Shown here: one piece after another, positions 59,884 to 64,000 of the stretch
How positions within the stretch are numbered: position 1 is the stretch's first letter
How the letters are laid out: every line of letters starts with the position of its first letter
Assembly: GCF_029893365.1 (NCBI RefSeq)
Contig: NZ_JARXUZ010000001.1
Span: forward strand, 186,001-250,000
Length of the DNA: 64,000 nucleotides
Direction of reading: 5' to 3'
Source of the DNA: Cryobacterium sp. CG_9.6
GTDB lineage: Bacteria > Actinomycetota > Actinomycetes > Actinomycetales > Microbacteriaceae
The notes under the pieces: generated by a model
Databases searched by the model: none
Told to the model about the DNA's origin: nothing
The model's input: the letters and a program-made list of their open reading frames with translations, nothing else
Made by a program: the position numbers and the translations under genes

Positions 59884-61317
59884 TCAGGCGGATGCCGCCG
59901 CCTGGCGGTTCTCCGCCGCCGCGGACGACGCGGTGAACGCGCCGCGATAGGCCGACGCGGGGTGCCGGTCACTCAGGTGGGGGCCGTCAGCAAAGAGTTT
60001 CTCCCGCAGCGTGCCGGGTGCATATTCGGTTTGGGCAAGCCCGCGCTTGCGCAGTTCGGGCAGCACGCCCTGGATGAAGTCGGTGTAGGAACCCGGAATG
60101 GTCTGGTTGATGATGTTGATGCCGTCGATTCCGGCGTCCTGCCAGGCCTCGAGCTGATCAACGATCTGCTCGGGGGTGCCCGTAACCTGCTGCGCCTGAG
60201 CGCGATAGTGGGCCACGTCGGCGAGCGTGGGGTTGCCGCCGGGGGTGGAGTCGATGATGGCTTGCAGCAAACCCTGGCCGCCCTCGGTCTTCACGTCACC
60301 GAGAGGAGTGTCGAGCGGCAGGCCGCCCAGGTCGAGGCCCAGTCCGCCGCCAACGTGGGCCAGGATCATGTCAAGATCCAGGTACTCGTCGAGCTCGGCC
60401 TTCTTGGCCGCGGCTTCCGCCTCGGTGCTGCCCACCACGAAGGACAGTCCGGTGAAGAGCTTGATGTCGTCGGGGAGGCGGCCAGCCTGCACGGCCTGGG
60501 CACGAATGGCGGTGGAGACCCGGGCGGCGTAGGCGGTATTCGGCGCAAAGAGGAACGTGGCCTCGGCGTTCGCGGCTGAGAACTGCTGGCCGCGGCCGGA
60601 GCTGCCGGCCTGAAAGAGCAGCGGGGTGCGCTGCGGCGAGGGGGAGACCAGGTGGGGTCCTTCGATCGCATAGCGCTCACCGCGATGGTAGATCTTGTGC
60701 ACCTTCTCGGGGTCGGCATGCAGCCCGGTCTCCTTGTTCTGCACCAGTGCACCCTCGTCCCAGGACCCCTCCCACAGCTTGTAGACGGCGTCGGAATACT
60801 CGTCGGCCCAGTAGTAGCGGTCGGCGTGGGCCGTGAGGCCGTCGGATCCAAAGTTGCGGTGTGAGTTTTCGAGGGCACTGGTGACGATGTTCCACGCCGC
60901 GCGACCATTACTGATGTGGTCGAGGGTGGACATCTGCCGGGCGAACTGGAACGGGTGCGACTGCACGACGGAGCTGGTGGCAGCCAGGCCGATGTCTGTG
61001 GTGACGCTCGCGAGTGCGGCCAGCAGAATGAGCGGGTCGTTGGACGGGACCTGAAGCCCGCGGGCGATGTGCGATTCCCAGCCCCCGTTGTGGTCGCCGT
61101 AGAGGCCCACCACATCGGCCAAGAAAATTGCGTCGAATTTGGCGGCCTCAAGCTGTTTCGCGAGGTCGATCCACAACGGGAGTTCATTGAATCGGTGCTG
61201 TTGGGCATCCGGATGACGCCATTGGCCACCGAGGATGTGACTCGTGGTGTTCATGACGAAGGCGCTCAGAAGTAGGCGCGGGCGAGCGGTGGTGGTGAAG
61301 CGGGTTGACGCGGTCAA
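59884..61317 (-). CDS. FMN-dependent monooxygenase, NtaA/SnaA/DszA family
   Basis: The 477-residue luciferase-like flavoprotein shows the family hallmarks HILGGQWRHPDAQ, FLADVVGLYGDHNGGW, ISNGRAAWNIVTS, WADEYSDAVYKLWEGSW and FQAGSSGRGQQFSA. Members oxidise DBT sulfone, nitrilotriacetate, dimethyl sulfide/sulfone and similar compounds with reduced flavin from a partner reductase. The start is a TTG at 61317, supported by AGGGGGAA just upstream; an ATG at 61254 is the alternative. It is convergent with metQ. With the DszC/SfnB-like gene and the importer it forms a likely organosulfur-use module. Confidence 0.9.
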   Translation of the reverse strand: MTASTRFTTTARPRLLLSAFVMNTTSHILGGQWRHPDAQQHRFNELPLWIDLAKQLEAAKFDAIFLADVVGLYGDHNGGWESHIARGLQVPSNDPLILLAALASVTTDIGLAATSSVVQSHPFQFARQMSTLDHISNGRAAWNIVTSALENSHRNFGSDGLTAHADRYYWADEYSDAVYKLWEGSWDEGALVQNKETGLHADPEKVHKIYHRGERYAIEGPHLVSPSPQRTPLLFQAGSSGRGQQFSAANAEATFLFAPNTAYAARVSTAIRAQAVQAGRLPDDIKLFTGLSFVVGSTEAEAAAKKAELDEYLDLDMILAHVGGGLGLDLGGLPLDTPLGDVKTEGGQGLLQAIIDSTPGGNPTLADVAHYRAQAQQVTGTPEQIVDQLEAWQDAGIDGINIINQTIPGSYTDFIQGVLPELRKRGLAQTEYAPGTLREKLFADGPHLSDRHPASAYRGAFTASSAAAENRQAAASA

Positions 61318-61718
61318 TGTTCCCCCTAGATTGAGTTACGTGCGTGTGTCGAGGTGGCGCGACAGCCTGCCGCCGCTCACTTGCCCGATGTGTGGCAGGA
61401 CGCCGGAATCGACGGCAGCGAGTGGTCAGTTGGCTGCGTCGAATGGCACCAATATGTTGCGGATGTCGATCATGGGTCACGCTCCAGAGTGGTGGCGTCG
61501 CGCACAGCGGGGCTCCCCACGCGTCTTTTCACCCTACTAATTTGGGGCAGATGCCTCGTCCGTGTGACGTTATGTGGCCTATCGCACCTCGATCAGCTCG
61601 CTGAAGTCACTTCTGGCGCCGTGATCGGCCAACTTGCGCCCCATGAGGCGTCCTCAAGGGGCAGATGTTGGTCGGTCGCGATGGAAAGGGGCGCAAGTTG
61701 GCGGATCGCGTAGGAAAG
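61318..61718. repeat. Gap with inverted and direct copies of a short repeat
   Basis: No credible gene. CCAACTTGCGCCCC (61629-61642) and its inverse GGGGCGCAAGTTGG (61688-61701) are a perfect 14-bp inverted pair, 45 nt apart. A diverged direct copy beginning GGGGCAGATGTTGG lies at about 61659, with a shared downstream pattern ending in GGAAA. Another GGGGCAGATG is near 61545. These may be a small repeat element or regulator sites. Confidence 0.6.
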
Positions 61719-62552
61719 CTACCGTGCGAGGGAGGCGAGCTCGGCGCGTGTGGAGGCGCCCACCTTGCGCAGCAGATTAGCCACGTGAAACTTCACCGTG
61801 TTCTCGCTGATCACGAGCGACTCGGCAATCGCCTTATTGCGTGCGCCCGAAGCCACGAGAACGAGCACTTCACGCTCACGCGGGCTCAGCCCCCAGGCTA
61901 TTTCGGTCACAACGGATGCCGCGGGCGGGTCCAGCGGCAATGACACCGACATCTCGGATCCCCACCCGGGCGTCGCCTGCACGTCCAGTTGCCCGCTGAG
62001 GGAAACCACCCGGGCGGAGAGCTGCCGCACACTCGGCACCTCGGGGTTCAGGTCACCGGGACCATCGTCACGGATGCGAATGAGCAGGTTACTACCGTCG
62101 CAGTCCCACTGAACCCGAACCTTGGCGACACCGCTCTGTTCCACCAGCGCGAGCACCGCTCCACGCACGATGGCGCGGGCTTCGTGGGCCACCTCGCCCG
62201 GCAGTGCGCGCCCGTTAATCGGGGGCTCAATGAACTGCACGTCCAGGTCGCCGAAGCGCACGAGGGGTCGGAGGTCATCGCGCAGGCGCTCGAACGCGCG
62301 CGCCACGGGTTCTTCGGTGAGTGAGCGGTCACGGTCGCTCACCGCGCGCAGCGCCACCATGGCCGACGCCGCGAGATCGGTGGCCGTCTGCCGGGCCGCT
62401 TTGTCACTCGTTGAACTCGACCTCAGCACGGCGAGGAGTGACTCCAGGGTCGTTGCATGATTGTCGGTGAGATCGGCGATGATTCTGCTTCTCTCGGCGG
62501 CGGCCAGGCGTGAGGCCTGACCCGAGTCGTGGGCGGGTAGGGGGGAAGTCAT
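61719..62552 (-). CDS. LuxR-type regulator with degenerate histidine-kinase core
   Basis: The 277-residue protein has three parts. Residues 20-45 resemble a HisKA_3 dimerisation helix (ERSRIIADLTDNHATTLESLL) but carry Thr29 where the phospho-accepting His stands in DLHD. Residues 115-207 resemble a GHKL ATP-binding domain with RDDGPGD (161-167) and GWGSEMSVSLPL. Residues 222-275 are a LuxR/FixJ helix-turn-helix (LSPREREVLVLVASGARNKA and following). There is no receiver domain. It is divergent from hxlB and probably regulates it, perhaps sensing nucleotide or ligand through the GHKL fold (inference). Confidence 0.85.
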   Translation of the reverse strand: MTSPLPAHDSGQASRLAAAERSRIIADLTDNHATTLESLLAVLRSSSTSDKAARQTATDLAASAMVALRAVSDRDRSLTEEPVARAFERLRDDLRPLVRFGDLDVQFIEPPINGRALPGEVAHEARAIVRGAVLALVEQSGVAKVRVQWDCDGSNLLIRIRDDGPGDLNPEVPSVRQLSARVVSLSGQLDVQATPGWGSEMSVSLPLDPPAASVVTEIAWGLSPREREVLVLVASGARNKAIAESLVISENTVKFHVANLLRKVGASTRAELASLAR

Positions 62553-62560
62553 GAACCCAG

Positions 62561-62598
62561 CCTACCCGATAGGCGCTCTAACCACCCGAACGGGTAGG
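62561..62598. promoter_or_regulatory. Candidate operator between the LuxR gene and hxlB
   Basis: CCTACCCG (62561-62568) and CGGGTAGG (62591-62598) form a perfect 8-bp inverted pair with 22 nt between. The right half also forms the palindrome ACCCGAACGGGT (62584-62595). The position in the 102-bp divergent gap suits a binding site for the LuxR regulator. Confidence 0.5.
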
Positions 62599-62654
62599 TA
62601 ACCTAGCCATTAGGTGGGCGGCAGGCCCGCCCGAAGGAGTAGAGGATAGTAAAC

Positions 62655-63248
62655 ATGAACGCAACGACAACTACCCCGACTCACGTCGCGACAACAGACG
62701 CCCTTGGCGCTATTCTCGCCGAGAACGTGGGCGTCGTCGAGCAGCTGCAGTCGACATCCGCTGTTTCACTCGAAGCTGCGGCCGAGAGCCTGCGCACGGC
62801 GGATCGCATCTTCGTGCTGGGTGCCGGCCGCTCCGGTCTCGCACTGAAGATGACGGCCATGCGCCTCATGCACCTCGGTCTCGACGTGCATGTGGTTGGC
62901 GAAGTCACCGCACCGGCCATCACGGGTGGCGACGTGCTGCTCGTGGCCAGCGGCAGCGGAACAACGGGTGCCATTGTGCGCGCCGCTGAAACCGCGTCCG
63001 CGCTGGGCGTGACAATCGTGGCACTGACAACGGATGCCGCATCCACGCTGGCGAAGCTGGCGCAGGTGACGGTCGTTATTCCGGCTGCTGCCAAGCAAGA
63101 CCACGGTGGCCCCCTCTCGGTGCAGTACTCCGGTGGTTTGTTTGAGCAGAGCGTTCTTTTGGTTGGTGACTCTCTCTTCCACACGCTGTGGAAAGACTCC
63201 GGCGCTACGGCCGAGCAGCTGTGGCCCCGCCATGCCAACCTCGAATAA
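62655..63248 (+). CDS. hxlB: 6-phospho-3-hexuloisomerase
   Basis: The 197-residue SIS-domain isomerase converts hexulose 6-phosphate to fructose 6-phosphate in the ribulose monophosphate pathway. It shows FVLGAGRSGLALKMTAMRLMHLG, LVASGSGTTGAIVRAAETA and a C-terminal FEQSVLLVGDSLFHTLW, all typical of PHI. GAGG lies 9 nt before the ATG. It precedes hxlA by 58 nt, in the same operon. Confidence 0.95.
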   Translation: MNATTTTPTHVATTDALGAILAENVGVVEQLQSTSAVSLEAAAESLRTADRIFVLGAGRSGLALKMTAMRLMHLGLDVHVVGEVTAPAITGGDVLLVASGSGTTGAIVRAAETASALGVTIVALTTDAASTLAKLAQVTVVIPAAAKQDHGGPLSVQYSGGLFEQSVLLVGDSLFHTLWKDSGATAEQLWPRHANLE

Positions 63249-63306
63249 GTACAACACCCCCTAAATTTTCACACTCCACATTTACGAATAACAGAAAGAA
63301 GACACC

Positions 63307-63930
63307 ATGAAGCTTCAGGTAGCAATGGACGTACTGACCACCGAGGCCGCACTCGAGCTCGCCGCTCAGGTTGCACCTCACGTCGACATCATTGAGCTCG
63401 GCACCCCGCTGATCAAGGCTGAGGGCCTGCGCGCCGTCACCGCGATCAAGGCCGCGCACCCCGACAAGATTGTCTTCGCTGACCTCAAGACGATGGATGC
63501 CGGCGAGCTCGAAGCCGACATCGCCTTCGCCGCCGGCGCCGACCTCGTGACCGTTCTGGGCACCGCCGGAGACAGCACCATCATCGGTGCCGTCGCCGCC
63601 GCGACGAAGCACGGCAAGGGCATCGTTGTTGACCTGATCGGCGTCGCCGACAAGGTCACCCGCGCCCGTGAGGTCACCGCACTCGGAGCACAGTTCGTTG
63701 AGATGCACGCCGGTCTTGACGAGCAGGCCGAAGAGGGCTTCAGCCTCGACACGCTGCTGAACCAGGGCGAGACCTCCAAGGTTCCGTTCTCGCTCGCTGG
63801 TGGCGTGAACCTCTCCACCATCGCCTCGGTGCAGCGCGCCGGTGCAACCGTTGCCGTCGCCGGTGGCGCTATCTATGGTGCAGAAGACCCCGCAGCAGCA
63901 GCCGCAGCACTGCGCGCCGCGATCATCTAA
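63307..63930 (+). CDS. hxlA: 3-hexulose-6-phosphate synthase
   Basis: The 207-residue TIM-barrel enzyme joins formaldehyde to ribulose 5-phosphate. It shows the OMP-decarboxylase superfamily metal/substrate motif ADLKTMDAGELEADIAFAAGAD (in parts), VDLIGVADKVTRA, and the phosphate-binding AGGVNLSTI and VAGGAIYGA. With HxlB it detoxifies or assimilates formaldehyde. AGAAAG precedes the ATG. A strong terminator follows. Confidence 0.96.
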   Translation: MKLQVAMDVLTTEAALELAAQVAPHVDIIELGTPLIKAEGLRAVTAIKAAHPDKIVFADLKTMDAGELEADIAFAAGADLVTVLGTAGDSTIIGAVAAATKHGKGIVVDLIGVADKVTRAREVTALGAQFVEMHAGLDEQAEEGFSLDTLLNQGETSKVPFSLAGGVNLSTIASVQRAGATVAVAGGAIYGAEDPAAAAAALRAAII

Positions 63931-63949
63931 ATCGCACCACACGAAAAAT

Positions 63950-63980
63950 GCCGTCCTCACTCGTTGAGGGCGGCTTTTTT
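63950..63980 (+). terminator. Rho-independent terminator of hxlBA
   Basis: Stem GCCGTCCTCA / TGAGGGCGGC with a 5-nt loop (one G-T pair) is followed by six T residues, about 20 nt after the hxlA stop. Confidence 0.92.
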
Positions 63981-64000
63981 GTGTGCCGGCGCTCCGGGCA

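Noticed and set aside
61780..61792. Half parS-like CCACGTGAAAC
   Set aside because: It matches only part of the palindrome and lies in the coding region for the LuxR helix-turn-helix, far from the parS cluster.

Overview
The window is the chromosomal replication-origin region of a high-GC Gram-positive bacterium. The gene order murJ - trxB - trxA - ... parB - parA - rsmG - jag - yidC - yidD - rnpA - rpmH | dnaA - dnaN - gnd - recF - dciA - gyrB - gyrA - DUF3566 - tRNA-Ile - tRNA-Ala, followed by the fhaA-to-pknB cell-wall/division kinase cluster, is typical of Actinobacteria. Its details (aminotransferase and Ddl next to trxA, class E sortase, CrgA, moderate GC) fit the family Microbacteriaceae. 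The family assignment is an inference from gene order and protein style, not from rRNA.

Layout. (1) 1-5918, plus strand: end of a DUF6049-like membrane protein, the lipid II flippase MurJ, a thioredoxin system preceded by a GGAAT-N18-GTT (SigR/SigH-type) promoter, a PLP aminotransferase and a D-Ala-D-Ala ligase. (2) 5919-9547, centromere-like region: three parS sites, two arrays of a TCGACAAGCTCGA-type palindromic repeat, a GIY-YIG nuclease gene and a complete IS1380-family insertion sequence with 16-bp terminal repeats and a 5-bp target duplication. (3) 9548-14581, minus strand: ParAB, RsmG, Jag, YidC, YidD, RnpA and L34, probably one operon read away from oriC; a fourth parS overlaps the parA start codon. 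(4) 14582-16713: dnaA flanked by two DnaA-box regions; the dnaA-dnaN gap is the likely oriC. (5) 16714-25912: dnaN, gnd, recF, dciA, gyrB, gyrA, DUF3566. recF carries an in-frame, tandemly duplicated 198-bp insertion that contains the same palindromic repeat as the intergenic arrays. (6) 26024-30558: two tRNAs, a peptidyl-prolyl isomerase, a rhomboid protease, CrgA, sortase E, a tiny membrane protein and a PabA/TrpG amidotransferase. (7) 30571-39417, minus strand: FhaA, FhaB, PstP, FtsW/RodA, PbpA, PknA, PknB, the phospho-signalling and peptidoglycan cluster. (8) 39622-49513: tRNA-Leu, a methyltransferase/FAD-oxidoreductase pair like those that make 10-methyl fatty acids, a flavin reductase, two unknown proteins, a DHA2 exporter with a class II UvrA, and an N-terminal-Cys amidotransferase. 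(9) 49510-55448, minus strand: a TetR regulator, a 31-bp operator-like inverted repeat, and a beta-oxidation operon. (10) 55517-63930: an organosulfur-type module (DszC/SfnB-like flavoprotein, MetNIQ-like importer, DszA/NtaA-like FMN monooxygenase) next to a LuxR regulator with a degenerate histidine-kinase core and the ribulose-monophosphate formaldehyde-fixation pair hxlB-hxlA.

How it works together: the first two thirds are housekeeping for chromosome replication, segregation, membrane-protein insertion and septal wall synthesis. The last third is accessory catabolism. Most unusual are the repeat-derived duplication inside recF, the repeats and IS packed among the parS sites, the pseudo-kinase/LuxR fusion beside hxlBA, and the possible link between organosulfur oxidation (which can release formaldehyde) and formaldehyde fixation. 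I saw no CRISPR array, prophage, rRNA or recognisable defence island.
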